A stretch of 64,000 bases of DNA, taken from the NCBI GenBank assembly GCA_963989245.1, contig OZ022349.1:2755959-2819958 (forward strand). Reading direction: 5' to 3'. The number at the start of each line of letters is the position of its first letter. Position 1 is the first letter of the stretch. The notes beneath the pieces were generated by a model. That model was not told the origin of the DNA, did no database searches, and worked only from the letters and a program-made list of their open reading frames with translations. Shown in pieces: positions 35,586 through 45,981 of this stretch. This DNA is from Nansenia antarctica (lineage: Eukaryota > Chordata > Actinopteri > Argentiniformes > Microstomatidae). Position numbers and translations under genes: made by a program.

Positions 35586-38500
35586 ATGGCAAGCAACAGC
35601 ATCCCCGCGCCCGATGGTATGCGCATGGCTGGTGATCTGGCGAAAAACTGGGAAGTCTTCCGTGCGGAGTTTGAGGACTTTTTGCTCGCTACCGGACTGA
35701 GCGAGAAGTCGAAGCTGATCAAGGCAGCCACGCTGAGACGGCTGATGAGAAGTGAGTGCCGTCATGTGTACACACATAGCCTCACGTTGACGGAGGATGA
35801 ACAGAAGGACCCAAAAGCGATTATGGACGCTTTGGGGGTTTACTTCAAACCGGCGAGAAACGTCATTTATGAGAGGTACATGTTTGGAAGCTGCAAACAA
35901 GAGGCTGATGAGCCAATAGACAGTTTCCTGACAAGGCTTAAGGAGAGAGCATCGTCATGCGAATACCGTGCGCTGAAGGACGAGCTGGTTCGTGACAGGC
36001 TCGTGCTGGGTGTTGCGAGTGAGGGCACCAGGAGGCGTCTGCTACGCGAACGTGAGTTGACGTTACACACAGCGACTGAAATCTGCAGGCTCGCTGAGCT
36101 AACCGAGAGACACATGAGAGTGATGGCCCCGCTAGCACAGACGGACAATGTGAATGCCGCGGACAGGCAGAGTGAGAGGCGCGCACATCAAAGGAAAACA
36201 GCGCCAGCGGAGAGAGAGCCACAGTGGAGCTGCAAATACTGTGGAGGCAGCCACAAACGGGGCAGGGAGCAGTGCCCAGCCTACGGTAAGACATGCCGGA
36301 TATGTGGCATAGCAAATCACTTTGCCAAGGTATGCCAGGCTGGCAGCAAGGCTGACAAAATAAAAAAAGTGAATGTGCTTGAAAATGATGAGCAAAGAGA
36401 AGATGACTCAGATACTGATGATAGACTGTTTCGAGTAACTGAATGTGTCAATACTGCAAAGGCCCAGCAGGGGCGCAAGTGGTTTGTGAATCTATGCCTG
36501 AATGAGAAAAGGCAACAGTGTCAGCTGGATACAGGCTCCACCTGCAATGTCATGGGCCGCAAGATTAAAGAGAAGCTGTCACCCAGAGCGGCGCTAGGCC
36601 CGAGCGCAGCCAAGTTAAAGTTATACTCTGGGGAAATCATGCCATCACTGGGGAAATTCCACACTGAATGTGTCATCCGGGGAGAAAAGCACAACCTCAC
36701 ATTTGAAATAGTCGACACAGAGCAAAAGCCTCTTCTCGGGGGGGGCACATGCGAACGTCTGGGCCTCGTATCCTTCACCGTTCCAGATGAACTCCACACA
36801 GTTGATGCAAGCCAATCTGTGCCCCTCACCAAAGATCAGCTGCTGAGAGACTATCATGACGTCTTCAATGACCCAATCGAGTCAGTCCCGGGCGAGATAC
36901 ACTTCGAGCTGGATCCTGATGTGACGCCGGTGCAGTGCGCGCCGAGGAATGTTCCAGTGGCTCTGAAGGCGAGAGTCAAGGAGGAACTGGACAGACATGT
37001 CAAGGTCGGCAACATTGAGCCGGTGACTGAGCCGACAGCATGGATAAGTAACATGGTGACTGTCGCAAAGCCAGAGAAAATAAGAATCTGTATCGATCCA
37101 AAGCCTCTCAACCGAGCGCTGCTGAGGTCTCACTACCATATGCCTACGCTGGAAGATGTGTTGTACAAGTTGCCCAAGGCTCGCCTCTTCACGTTGGCAG
37201 ACGCTCGTGATGCCTTTTTACAGTGCAAGCTTGACGACGCGAGCAGCCGTCTGACGACCTTCTGGACACCGTGGGGTCGGATGAGATGGCTCAAGCTCCC
37301 TTTCGGAGTCTCAGTAGCGCCTGAGATCTACCAGCGCAAGCAACACGAGCTGCTATCGGGCCTGGCCGGCATCGAACCGATCGCGGATGACATCCTGGTG
37401 GTCGGGTGTGGCGATACGGATGCCGAAGCCGAACTGGACCATGACAGAAACTTGAGTGCTCTCATGGAACGATGCAGAGCAGTGGGACTCAGGCTGAGTG
37501 AACGCAAGCTACAGTTCAAACTCAAAGCCGTACACTTCCACGGCCACATTCTGTCCTCGGAGGGACTGAAAATCGACCCAGAGAAGACACGGGCCGTGCT
37601 GGAAATGCCGACACCCACCGACGTGAAAGCAGTGCAGCGCTTTATTGGGTTCGTGACGTACCTTGCAAAGTTTCTGCCAAAGCTCTCGGAGGTCTGTGAG
37701 CCGCTCCGCAGGCTCTTGGATAAGGACGTCATGTGGCACTGGTTGCCCAAACACGAAGATGCAGTGCGCGGAGTGAAGCGTATGGTCACCTGCACGCCCG
37801 TCCTCAAGTACTATGATATCACAAAGCCTGTCACGGTCCAGAGCGACGCCAGCATGACCGGGCTGGGGGGCTGTTTGTTACAAGGGGGACAGCCGGTGGC
37901 TTTTGCATCGAGGGCACTAACGCCGACAGAGCAAAACTATGCTCAGATTGAGAAGGATTGTTTGAGCATAGTCTTTGCCTGCCAGAGATTCCACCAGTAC
38001 CTGTATGGCAGGGAGGCTATCACTGCAGAAACAGACCACAAGCCGCTTATCACAATATTCAAGAAGCCCCTCCTGAGCGCACCGAAACGTCTACAAGGCA
38101 TGTTGCTGCAGCTGCAAAGCTACAATCTGGATGTTGTGTACAAGCCGGGCCCCGAGATGTATGTCAGCGACACTCTGAGCAGGGCCACGCCCCCGTGCCG
38201 TGGGTCTGACACCCCGTACGTGCAGCATGCTGTGTGCGCCGTGAACAGCACCCAGGCCGGGTATTCACAGCTGGACCAGGCGCAGCACCTGGACGTTACG
38301 GCTTTCAGATTCCACCAGATTGTGCAGCACACAGAGACGGATGATGTGCTTCAGGAGCTGGCATCTGTGATCCTCAGTGGCTGGCCAGACTTTAAAGAGG
38401 ACACTCCGCTGGCAGTGCGGGAATACTGGCCCTTCAGAGACGAGCTGAATGTTCAAGACGGAGCGTTGTACAGGGGACAGTGCGTCGTCATACCAAAAGC

Positions 38501-39674
38501 CATGAGATCTGAGCTGCTCAAACGCATACACGCTAGCCACATTGGTGGGGAGGCGTGTTACAGACGGGCCAGGGATACGCTTTTCTGGCCGAACATGAGA
38601 GCGGAGATAAAGGACTTTGTGGCGAACTGCTCCGCATGCAATGAGTACGCACGGGTCCAGCAGAAGGAACCGATGATGTCGCATGACATACCGGTGCGCC
38701 CGTGGCAGGCAGTGAGTATGGACGTCTACTCATATGCGGGCAAGGACTTTCTCATCATTGTGGACCAGTATTCGGATTTCTGGGAAATCGACCAGCTGCC
38801 AGATCTGTCTGCTGACACGCTCATCACGCGCTGCAAAGCTCAGTTTGCACGTTATGGGCAGCCAGAGAGGGTGGTCTCGGACAACGGCCCACAGTTTGCA
38901 TGCGAACGGTTCAGGAAGTTTGCAGCGAGCTGGGGGTTTGCCCATGTCACATCCTCACCCCGACATCCTCGATCCAACGGCAAGGCTGAGTCGGCCGTTA
39001 AGATTGTCAAGTCACTCTGCAAGCGGGCGAAATTGGATGGCACGGATGCGTGGATGGCCATCCTTCACTGGCGCAACACACCCACAGAGGGGTTGGACAG
39101 CAGCCCGGCCCAGCGCTTAATGGCACGCAGGCTCAAAACTTCACTGCCCGTCGCGGACAGCCTGCTTCTACCACGTGTGGTGGACGGAGTGGCAGAGAAG
39201 CTGCGGTGGAAACGGCGGGTCGCCAAGTCATTCTATGACACGTCTGCCAGAGACCTTCCAGAGCTGGATGTTGGAGATCACATTAGGATGAGGCCTCTGC
39301 CAGGTGATCGCACAGGGCGGTGGCGACGAGGCCAGTGCCTCCAGAGAGTCGCTCCCCGCTCGTTCGTGGTGGATGTGGACGGCACACTGTACAGACGCAA
39401 CCGAGTGGATCTGCGTGTTGCAGAGCGCTCAGCTCAAGCGCAACAGACAGACATTCTACGGCCTGAGCGGAGCAGTCCTGACCAGACCCAGGTCGCTGGG
39501 GAGACTGCCTCAGCCGAGACACGGATTGTCTCAAGTCGGGGGGAGACAGGCGGCGAGGTACATCCTCGTACACCAAGGGCACCGGCGACGCCGGGGGATC
39601 CTGCCACGGCAGGCCAGGGTGTCTACTCACGGAGTGGTCGCCTGTCACGGCCGCCACAACGACTGGACTTATGA
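35586..39674 (+). CDS. Gypsy gag-pol polyprotein (1362 aa)
   Basis: A single uninterrupted frame combines Gag and Pol. Gag occupies about residues 1-260 and ends with two zinc knuckles (Cys216-Cys230 and Cys237-Cys250). An aspartic protease follows with LDTGST (Asp315). The reverse transcriptase has LADARDAF and the catalytic IADDIL (Asp601-Asp602), and RNase H starts near 751 (QSDASMTGLGG). The integrase has an HHCC finger near 981-1020 (HASHIGGE...CSAC), the first catalytic Asp in SMDVYSY, DNGPQF near 1098 and the Glu of NGKAESAVK. There is no chromodomain and no frameshift between gag and pol. All catalytic motifs are present and there is no stop, so the copy looks potentially active. A Mag-like gypsy lineage is possible but unproven. 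The ATG at 35586 has a good context (GCCATGG). Confidence 0.93.
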   Translation: MASNSIPAPDGMRMAGDLAKNWEVFRAEFEDFLLATGLSEKSKLIKAATLRRLMRSECRHVYTHSLTLTEDEQKDPKAIMDALGVYFKPARNVIYERYMFGSCKQEADEPIDSFLTRLKERASSCEYRALKDELVRDRLVLGVASEGTRRRLLRERELTLHTATEICRLAELTERHMRVMAPLAQTDNVNAADRQSERRAHQRKTAPAEREPQWSCKYCGGSHKRGREQCPAYGKTCRICGIANHFAKVCQAGSKADKIKKVNVLENDEQREDDSDTDDRLFRVTECVNTAKAQQGRKWFVNLCLNEKRQQCQLDTGSTCNVMGRKIKEKLSPRAALGPSAAKLKLYSGEIMPSLGKFHTECVIRGEKHNLTFEIVDTEQKPLLGGGTCERLGLVSFTVPDELHTVDASQSVPLTKDQLLRDYHDVFNDPIESVPGEIHFELDPDVTPVQCAPRNVPVALKARVKEELDRHVKVGNIEPVTEPTAWISNMVTVAKPEKIRICIDPKPLNRALLRSHYHMPTLEDVLYKLPKARLFTLADARDAFLQCKLDDASSRLTTFWTPWGRMRWLKLPFGVSVAPEIYQRKQHELLSGLAGIEPIADDILVVGCGDTDAEAELDHDRNLSALMERCRAVGLRLSERKLQFKLKAVHFHGHILSSEGLKIDPEKTRAVLEMPTPTDVKAVQRFIGFVTYLAKFLPKLSEVCEPLRRLLDKDVMWHWLPKHEDAVRGVKRMVTCTPVLKYYDITKPVTVQSDASMTGLGGCLLQGGQPVAFASRALTPTEQNYAQIEKDCLSIVFACQRFHQYLYGREAITAETDHKPLITIFKKPLLSAPKRLQGMLLQLQSYNLDVVYKPGPEMYVSDTLSRATPPCRGSDTPYVQHAVCAVNSTQAGYSQLDQAQHLDVTAFRFHQIVQHTETDDVLQELASVILSGWPDFKEDTPLAVREYWPFRDELNVQDGALYRGQCVVIPKAMRSELLKRIHASHIGGEACYRRARDTLFWPNMRAEIKDFVANCSACNEYARVQQKEPMMSHDIPVRPWQAVSMDVYSYAGKDFLIIVDQYSDFWEIDQLPDLSADTLITRCKAQFARYGQPERVVSDNGPQFACERFRKFAASWGFAHVTSSPRHPRSNGKAESAVKIVKSLCKRAKLDGTDAWMAILHWRNTPTEGLDSSPAQRLMARRLKTSLPVADSLLLPRVVDGVAEKLRWKRRVAKSFYDTSARDLPELDVGDHIRMRPLPGDRTGRWRRGQCLQRVAPRSFVVDVDGTLYRRNRVDLRVAERSAQAQQTDILRPERSSPDQTQVAGETASAETRIVSSRGETGGEVHPRTPRAPATPGDPATAGQGVYSRSGRLSRPPQRLDL

Positions 39675-39795
39675 CTTTGGGAAAAAAAAAAAAAAGGGAA
39701 ATAATGCAATGTTGTAATGCTATTGTTGTTGTTTGGGATTGTTATTGTCAATGGAATTGCAGACGGAGATGCAAGCATGTAATTTGCAAACAGCT
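39675..39795 (+). other. Gypsy 3' untranslated stretch
   Basis: It includes a 13-A run at 39682-39694 after the stop and no further frame. It leads to the polypurine tract. Confidence 0.6.
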
Positions 39796-39808
39796 AAAGG
39801 AAAGGAGA
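39796..39808 (+). other. Gypsy polypurine tract
   Basis: AAAGGAAAGGAGA immediately precedes the right LTR, the expected plus-strand priming site. Confidence 0.85.
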
Positions 39809-39948
39809 TGTTACATATAGGCATATGTTAGTAGCCTGTGTTACAGGGACACCTAGGGGTGACCTGATAATGTTACATTTACGACCCGGTTGTTGTATGT
39901 GGGCGTGAGCGGAAGGAACCGCAGTTGAATAAAAGACATACTGAAACA
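39809..39948 (+). repeat. Right LTR of the gypsy element (140 bp)
   Basis: Identical to the left LTR and followed by the second GCCAC. Confidence 0.95.
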
Positions 39949-39953
39949 GCCAC

Positions 39954-40083
39954 CACGTCGGCGCAATGCCGCAATTGCAGTTAGAAATGACAGAATAATT
40001 ATATTTTTAGAATCTGTTTTGGGCCAATTAAAAACGGACCATGGGCCGCAGTTGGCCCGCGGGCCGTAGTTTGGACACCCCTG
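39954..40083 (-). mobile_element. hAT remnant, right part (unit 3)
   Basis: It resumes the hAT sequence after the second GCCAC and ends with AGTTTGGACACCCCTG, followed by the GACTAGAT target duplication. Confidence 0.8.
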
Positions 40084-40116
40084 GACTAGATAGACCAACA
40101 ACAAGGCCTCCTAAGT

Positions 40117-40374
40117 GGTAACTGGACTGCACTTATATAGCGCCTTTATCCAAAGTGCTTTACAACAGCCTCTCATTCACCCATTCACACACACATTCAC
40201 ACACCAACGGCGGCAAGCTACCATGCAAGGTCGCCGGCCCGCTCACTCACTGGGAGCAATTTGGGGTTCAGTGTCTTGCCCAAGGACGCTTCGACATGTG
40301 CCCAGCCGGGGACTCGAACCGCCGATCTGCCAACCTTGCGATCATTAGACGGCGGCTCTACCTCCTGACTCCTG
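40117..40374 (-). mobile_element. tRNA-derived SINE (unit 3)
   Basis: Copy of the unit 1 SINE with an intact minus-strand B-box. A non-coding stretch of unknown origin follows to 40883. Confidence 0.6.
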
Positions 40375-40883
40375 GTGAATGAACTACTAAACCCCTCAAA
40401 AAAAAGTTTGGAAACGTTAATTCAGTCGATTCTTGCTCCCCTTTAATAATACCAATTGGTATTGTATTTTATATCGTTGGAAAGCCTGATTAGTCACCTT
40501 TACAACGAGGTACAACTTGTAAGGAACATGCATTCGTGGAATGAGTTACACAGCTAAAGGTGTGGGTAGCGGCCCAAAATGTTTTGCCAAAAACGACTAG
40601 ATCATTAGACAGCTGTACTTTTATGGCCCGGCGATCAGCTATGCACCGCCAGGGAGTGTGTGAAGTGGGCGCTCCCACAGGCACCTGGAGACATTGTCTT
40701 GTCAAGGTAAACACAATAAATTACATTTAATTAAAACTCGGCTGTTAAAATGCAAAAGGAAACAGTTGGAGTTTGTTTTAGGGCCATGGCTTTGAATGAT
40801 ATCTTGTAGAAATCGTATTGCAATGGAAGATGGAAGCTGTAGCGTTTTGCCTGTTTGTGAACTACATGTCTCCCGATACTGTC

Positions 40884-41100
40884 TCACGTTATCCTTCACA
40901 GAGGAAATACGGCCTCGCGTTATCCTTCACAGAGGAAATACGGCCTCACGTTATCCTTCACAGAGGAAATACGGCCTCACGTTATCCTTCACAGAGGAAA
41001 TACGGCCTCACGTTATCCTTCACAGAGGAAATACGGCCTCACGTTATCCTTCACAGAGGAAATACGGCCTCACGTTATCCTTCACAGAGGAAATACGGCC
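40884..41100. repeat. 31-bp minisatellite, 7 copies (unit 3)
   Basis: Seven head-to-tail 31-bp copies, with the TCGCG variant again in second place as in unit 1. Confidence 0.9.
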
Positions 41101-41202
41101 TGCCAGTGAGTCAGTGTAGGGAACAGACAGCAAAAAAACTAAGGTGGAAAAAGATTAAAGGTTAAACCTCTGCAGGGAGCGACAAATGCAGAGCAACACG
41201 TG

Positions 41203-41450
41203 ACAGAGAGAGAGAGAGGGGGGGGAGAAAGAGAGAGGACAGAGTAGGAAGAGAGAGAGAGAGAGAGAGAGAGAGGGGGAAGAGAGAGAGGGGGGAGTAG
41301 GGAGAGAGAGATAGAGGACAGAGGAGGGAGAGAGAGGGGGAGGAGAGAGAGAGAGGGGGGGTAGGGAGAGAGAGAGAGGACAGAGAGAGAGAGAGAGGAC
41401 AGAGTAGAGAGAGGGAGAGAGAGAGAGAGAGAGGGAGAGAGAGAGGACAG

Positions 41451-41492
<42 letters not shown>

Positions 41493-41524
41493 GAGTGAGG
41501 ACAGAGAAGGGAGAGAGAGAGAGA

Positions 41525-41565
<41 letters not shown>

Positions 41566-41573
41566 GACAGAGT

Positions 41574-41608
<35 letters not shown>

Positions 41609-41642
41609 AGAGAGAGAGACAGAGAGACAAAGAGAGGGAGAG
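41203..41642. repeat. GA-rich microsatellite (unit 3)
   Basis: Interrupted (GA)n of about 440 bp, with a shorter G-run at its start than in units 1 and 2. Confidence 0.9.
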
Positions 41643-41716
41643 CACTCAGGCCTGCTAGCCTCGGTGACCTTCTCTCTCCTCCTGCAGTCTCCTGCAGTCT
41701 AACAACGTTACTCACA

Positions 41717-41958
41717 CAAGTTCGGGGCTGATCCCCCTGAGCTGGCCACCTCTGGCGAGGGTGTATAGTGTGATGGCCGAAACACCCCATGACCTGGAGG
41801 AACACTACTGATGATGCGTCCGAAATTAAACCTAACCCCAGCCCCCCCCCGCATGAATCACTCACCATCAAGACGACACACACGCACACACACACACACA
41901 CTCTCACGTACGTACCTGCACAAAGGAATTTACATCTTATCCTGTGTTTCATAAATCT
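41717..41958 (+). repeat. Left direct repeat of the RT/endonuclease element (unit 3)
   Basis: 242 bp, matching the right repeat at 45740-45981 (also 242 bp). Confidence 0.8.
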
Positions 41959-42092
41959 GAGTAACTGGGCACTGAGTCCAGTGACCGCTGAGAAAGATCA
42001 GCTGACGACAGGGGAAAGTCCTTGTGGCGGCATGGAGAGACAGCTGACGGGAGGGAATAGACCCCACTGGGACGGGCATGGGCTAGCTTCCC

Positions 42093-45000
42093 ATGCTTGT
42101 AGTTTCCCATGTCTTTGACATGTTGGATTCACCCGCTATAGCTACGAAAAGACAACAAAAGAGAACACCCCTAGAGTCTGCGAGAGCGGGGGCGGAAGAT
42201 GACTCATCGGCTGACTTTATGGTAACAGACCCTGGACCGGAAACGACTATGAGTATCGGGAGCACAGTGCAAGAGAGTGCCACAACAGTTGCCCCAGCTA
42301 CAGCCACGTCAACGGGCCACGAACAGCAGATATGTCCCTGTGGTTGGAGGAAGAATACATCCTACCGGGGGTTGAGAATTTACCAAGGAAAGATGAAGTG
42401 TTTGACAGAGGAGAGACAGAGGCCTCGCGTTGGTTACTTTCTGCGAAAGGAATCGAATAAGTCGAATGAAGTACAGCAACTGGACGCAAACCATAGCTTG
42501 CAGTACATCAGTACCACTGTCGTGGAGGAAGCAAACACAGAGGGGATAACAACAGTGGTAGAACCGACCCAACCCCCTAGACCTGTAGCCGAAAAGAGAC
42601 TAGCAGGGCATAGACTGCATGTGAAGTGGCCTGGTGCCGGGGATAAGAAGCTGTGGGAAACTATCAATACTGACCTGACCCTGTCTCTTGAGCAACTTAA
42701 AGGGACAGTGGAAAAGAAGTTGGAGAGAATGGGGGATATCATCTACCAGTATGGGGCAGAACGCTTTGGAGTGCAAGAAAGGAAAGGCGGGAAAGATGTT
42801 CCAACTGCACCCGTTTCCAGGAGGCAACAGGAGATCCAGCGCCTCGTCCTAGAAAGAAGACAACTTAGGAAACGGTGGAAAAAAGCCTCTGGAGTGGAAA
42901 GGGAAGGCATAAACGCACTTCAAGTCGACATCAAATCACGGCTGGCATCCCTCCGTAGAGCAGAGAACCTCCGGAAACGTAGAAGGAAGAAAGAACAAGC
43001 TAGAACACGGTTCTATAAGGATCCCTTCAAGTTCCTTAAAAGTATCTTCACAAAGAAAAAAAGTGGAGCTCTAAAAACAACAAAGACAGACCTGGAAAAT
43101 CACCTGAAAGAAACACACTCTGACCCAAGGCGGCATGAACATCTGACCATTCCCTCTGATATCCCACCAATCGACCCCCCTGAACACCACATGCTGATCA
43201 GCCCTCCAACCTGGAAAGAGGTGGAAAACACAGTGCGTCGAGCAAGAACGGCATCAGCCCCGGGGCCAAACGGAGTCCCATACAAGGTGTATAAGAACGC
43301 ATCAGATGTCCTGAGGTTTCTCTGGAGGCTCATGAGAACAGCATGGCAGAAGAAGATAATACCTAAAGCGTGGCGTAGGGCAGGTGGAGTCCTCATCCCA
43401 AAGGAGAAGGATGCAGTCAACATCAGCCAATTCCGTCCAATCTCCCTGCTAAACGTTGAGGGCAAAATCTTCTTTAGTGTCATTGCACAGAGGATGGCCG
43501 AGTATCTGAGAAGAAACAAATACATCGACACATCTGTACAGAAAGCAGGAATATCAGGATTCTCTGGGTGCTCAGAACATTTCAGCATGATCTGGCACCA
43601 GATCCAAACGGCAAAGGTGGAGAGACGGGACATTCACGTCGTCTTTCTGGACCTTGCCAATGCCTTTGGCTCTGTGCCCCACGAACTCCTGTGGTCTGCC
43701 TTCGACTTCTTCCACATACCGGACACCATCACAGCCCTGGTTAAATCCTACTTCCAAGACATGCAGTTCTGCTTTACCACCTCTGACTTTACCACCTCTT
43801 GGCAGTGCCTGGAAGTAGGCATCATGGCGGGATGCACTATTTCACCCCTGGCATTTGTGATGGCAATGGAAGTCATCATCCGAGCCTCAAAATGGGTTGT
43901 AGGCGGACAGCGAGTTGACTCTGGTCAGCGTCTCCCTCCGCTCAGAGCTTACATGGACGACATTACAACGTTGACCACCACCGTCCCATGCACCAGGAGG
44001 CTGCTCAGAAAACTGGAAGAGAACATCAGTTGGGCCCGTATGAAGATCAAACCATCCAAGTCACGAAGCATCTCAATTGTGAAGGGAGTGCTCTCTGACC
44101 TGAAATTCTTCATCGGCGATGATCCAATCCCAACAGTGTCTGAGCATCCTGTAAAAAGCCTTGGCAGGTGGTATGATGCAAGCCTGAAGGACAAAGACCA
44201 GGTTCTACAACTGCGCAAAGATATCAGCAGTGGCCTGCAGTCCATCGATAAAACACAGCTACCTGGAAAGTTAAAGGCTTGGTGCCTGCAGTTTGGACTC
44301 CTACCACGGATGCTGTGGCCCCTCGCAGTGTATGAGGTCCCAATCTCAACCGTAGAGAAGTTGGAAAGAGGAGTCACAGGCTACATCAAGAAATGGCTCG
44401 GAATTCCACGATGCCTTACCACCATAGGTCTCTACGGAGATAGCATCCTCAAGCTGCCCCTCACCAGTCTCACAGAGGAGTTCAAGTGTGCAAAAACAAG
44501 ACTCCAGATGACACTGAATGAATCCAGAGATTTAGTGGTGAGCAACAACGCACCAACCTTGACAACCGGGCGCAAATGGACACCAGCCAAAGCGGTGGAG
44601 GAAGCAACAGCAGCCCTCAAACATGCTGATATTGTGGGGTATGTTCAGCAGGGAAGAGGAGGCTTTGGGCTAACAGCTGTTCGCCCTGCTTGGAGTAAGG
44701 CCACAGCACCAGAACGGAGGAAGATGGTGGTGGAGGAAGTACGCCATCAGGAGGAGGCTGGAAGATGGGCCAAGGCAGTCTCTCTTGCCAAGCAGGGACA
44801 GTGGACGCGATGGGACAGTGTGGAGAGGAGGAAGATTAGCTGGAAGGACATGTGGGCCATGGAAGCGAGGCAGTTGAGCTTTATTATCAGAGCTACATAC
44901 GACGTCCTTCCAACACCAGTTAACCTTGGCCAGTGGTATGGTGAAGACCCGGGGTGTGCCCTTTGTTCCACGCCAGCCACCCTCAGGCACATTCTTTCAG

Positions 45001-45629
45001 GGTGCAAAACTAGTCTCGCCCAAGGACGCTACACGTGGCGTCACAACCAAGTCCTGAAGATCTTTGCATCCACCCTGGAGGACAAACGAGCTGCCACCAA
45101 CTCCCTACCGCCATCAGCATCCAACCACCAACAGGCAATTACCTTTGTCCGTGAGGGGGCAAAGGTTACCAGGAGCAGCTCGACACCATCTGAGCGAGGC
45201 CAGCTACGGTTGGCCCGCGACTGGAAGATGCTGACTGATATTGGACGACAGCTTGTGTTTCCTAAAGAGATCGCCATAACCACCCTGAGACCTGACTTGG
45301 TTCTCTGGTCCCCTTCTCTAAAAAAGGTGTACATCATCGAACTAACCGTACCCTGGGAGGACGCAGTGGATGAAGCTTACGAGCGGAAACATCTACGCTA
45401 TGCTGAGCTCGCCGCCGAAGCACAACACCGCGGCTGGAACACTGAAGTCCGCCCAGTGGAGGTGGGGTGCAGAGGGTTTGTGGCAAGATCTACCACCAGA
45501 TTGTTTACAGACCTGGGAATCAGAGGCCAAAGCCTGCGTTCAGCCGTCAAAGCTGCATCGGAAGCAGCCGAAAGAAGCAGCCAGTGGCTTTTTATGAGAA
45601 GGAAAGATCCCTGCTGGGCCCCGAAGTAG
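42093..45629 (+). CDS. R2/R4-like retrotransposon protein, full-length frame (1178 aa, unit 3)
   Basis: This is the only copy with no stop. N-terminal finger CPCGWRKNTSYRG begins at residue 81. The RT has SAPGPNGVPYK (about 377), FRPISLLN (437), FLDLANAFG (Asp510), GIMAGCTISP (566) and AYMDD (609-613). A CX2CX7HX4C knuckle lies at 955-971, and a PD-(D/E)XK restriction-like endonuclease at about 1065-1135 (RPDLVL, IIELTVPWE, VEVGCRGF). The architecture is that of target-primed non-LTR elements with their own nicking nuclease; the clade (R2, R4, NeSL, Hero or other) is unresolved. His97 of the N-terminal finger, present in units 1 and 2, is Tyr here (CAC to TAC), which may impair DNA binding. 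An Ala-to-Val change near LTAxRPAW is also private. Confidence 0.85.
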   Translation: MLVVSHVFDMLDSPAIATKRQQKRTPLESARAGAEDDSSADFMVTDPGPETTMSIGSTVQESATTVAPATATSTGHEQQICPCGWRKNTSYRGLRIYQGKMKCLTEERQRPRVGYFLRKESNKSNEVQQLDANHSLQYISTTVVEEANTEGITTVVEPTQPPRPVAEKRLAGHRLHVKWPGAGDKKLWETINTDLTLSLEQLKGTVEKKLERMGDIIYQYGAERFGVQERKGGKDVPTAPVSRRQQEIQRLVLERRQLRKRWKKASGVEREGINALQVDIKSRLASLRRAENLRKRRRKKEQARTRFYKDPFKFLKSIFTKKKSGALKTTKTDLENHLKETHSDPRRHEHLTIPSDIPPIDPPEHHMLISPPTWKEVENTVRRARTASAPGPNGVPYKVYKNASDVLRFLWRLMRTAWQKKIIPKAWRRAGGVLIPKEKDAVNISQFRPISLLNVEGKIFFSVIAQRMAEYLRRNKYIDTSVQKAGISGFSGCSEHFSMIWHQIQTAKVERRDIHVVFLDLANAFGSVPHELLWSAFDFFHIPDTITALVKSYFQDMQFCFTTSDFTTSWQCLEVGIMAGCTISPLAFVMAMEVIIRASKWVVGGQRVDSGQRLPPLRAYMDDITTLTTTVPCTRRLLRKLEENISWARMKIKPSKSRSISIVKGVLSDLKFFIGDDPIPTVSEHPVKSLGRWYDASLKDKDQVLQLRKDISSGLQSIDKTQLPGKLKAWCLQFGLLPRMLWPLAVYEVPISTVEKLERGVTGYIKKWLGIPRCLTTIGLYGDSILKLPLTSLTEEFKCAKTRLQMTLNESRDLVVSNNAPTLTTGRKWTPAKAVEEATAALKHADIVGYVQQGRGGFGLTAVRPAWSKATAPERRKMVVEEVRHQEEAGRWAKAVSLAKQGQWTRWDSVERRKISWKDMWAMEARQLSFIIRATYDVLPTPVNLGQWYGEDPGCALCSTPATLRHILSGCKTSLAQGRYTWRHNQVLKIFASTLEDKRAATNSLPPSASNHQQAITFVREGAKVTRSSSTPSERGQLRLARDWKMLTDIGRQLVFPKEIAITTLRPDLVLWSPSLKKVYIIELTVPWEDAVDEAYERKHLRYAELAAEAQHRGWNTEVRPVEVGCRGFVARSTTRLFTDLGIRGQSLRSAVKAASEAAERSSQWLFMRRKDPCWAPK

Positions 45630-45739
45630 CCAACTAGAAGGTATGCGGTCAGCTTAGGCCTGACTCAGGGAAAAGGACGCCCCTGCCTTGCATAGTCTCA
45701 TGAGATGTCAGCCATTCTCATGACGAATTAGGATTGACG

Positions 45740-45981
45740 CAAGTTCGGGGCTGATCCCCCTGAGCTGGCCACCTCTGGCGAGGGTGTATAGTGTGATGGC
45801 CGAAACACCCCATGACCTGGAGGAACACTACTGATGATGCGTCCGAAATTAAACCTAACCCCAGCCCCCCCCCGCATGAATCACTCACCATCAAGACGAC
45901 ACACACGCACACACACACACACACTCTCACGTACGTACCTGCACAAAGGAATTTACATCTTATCCTGTGTTTCATAAATCT
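45740..45981 (+). repeat. Right direct repeat of the RT/endonuclease element (unit 3)
   Basis: Matches 41717-41958; starts 110 bp after the ORF stop. Confidence 0.8.

Larger units (their letters stand above)
35379..39948 (+). mobile_element. Complete Ty3/gypsy LTR retrotransposon
   Basis: 4,570 bp with identical 140-bp LTRs (TG...CA ends), a primer-binding site right after the left LTR, one gag-pol frame, a polypurine tract right before the right LTR and a 5-bp target duplication. It is absent from the three other units at the same site. Identical LTRs indicate recent insertion, after or during array growth. No envelope frame was seen. Confidence 0.95.
41717..45981 (+). mobile_element. RT/restriction-like-endonuclease retroelement (unit 3)
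   Basis: Same organisation as in units 1 and 2, with an uninterrupted ORF between the two direct repeats. Confidence 0.6.

Noticed and set aside
40884..41165. Open frames of 107-115 codons across the 31-bp minisatellite in unit 3
   Set aside because: Their length simply follows repeat copy number, and they shrink in units 1 and 2.
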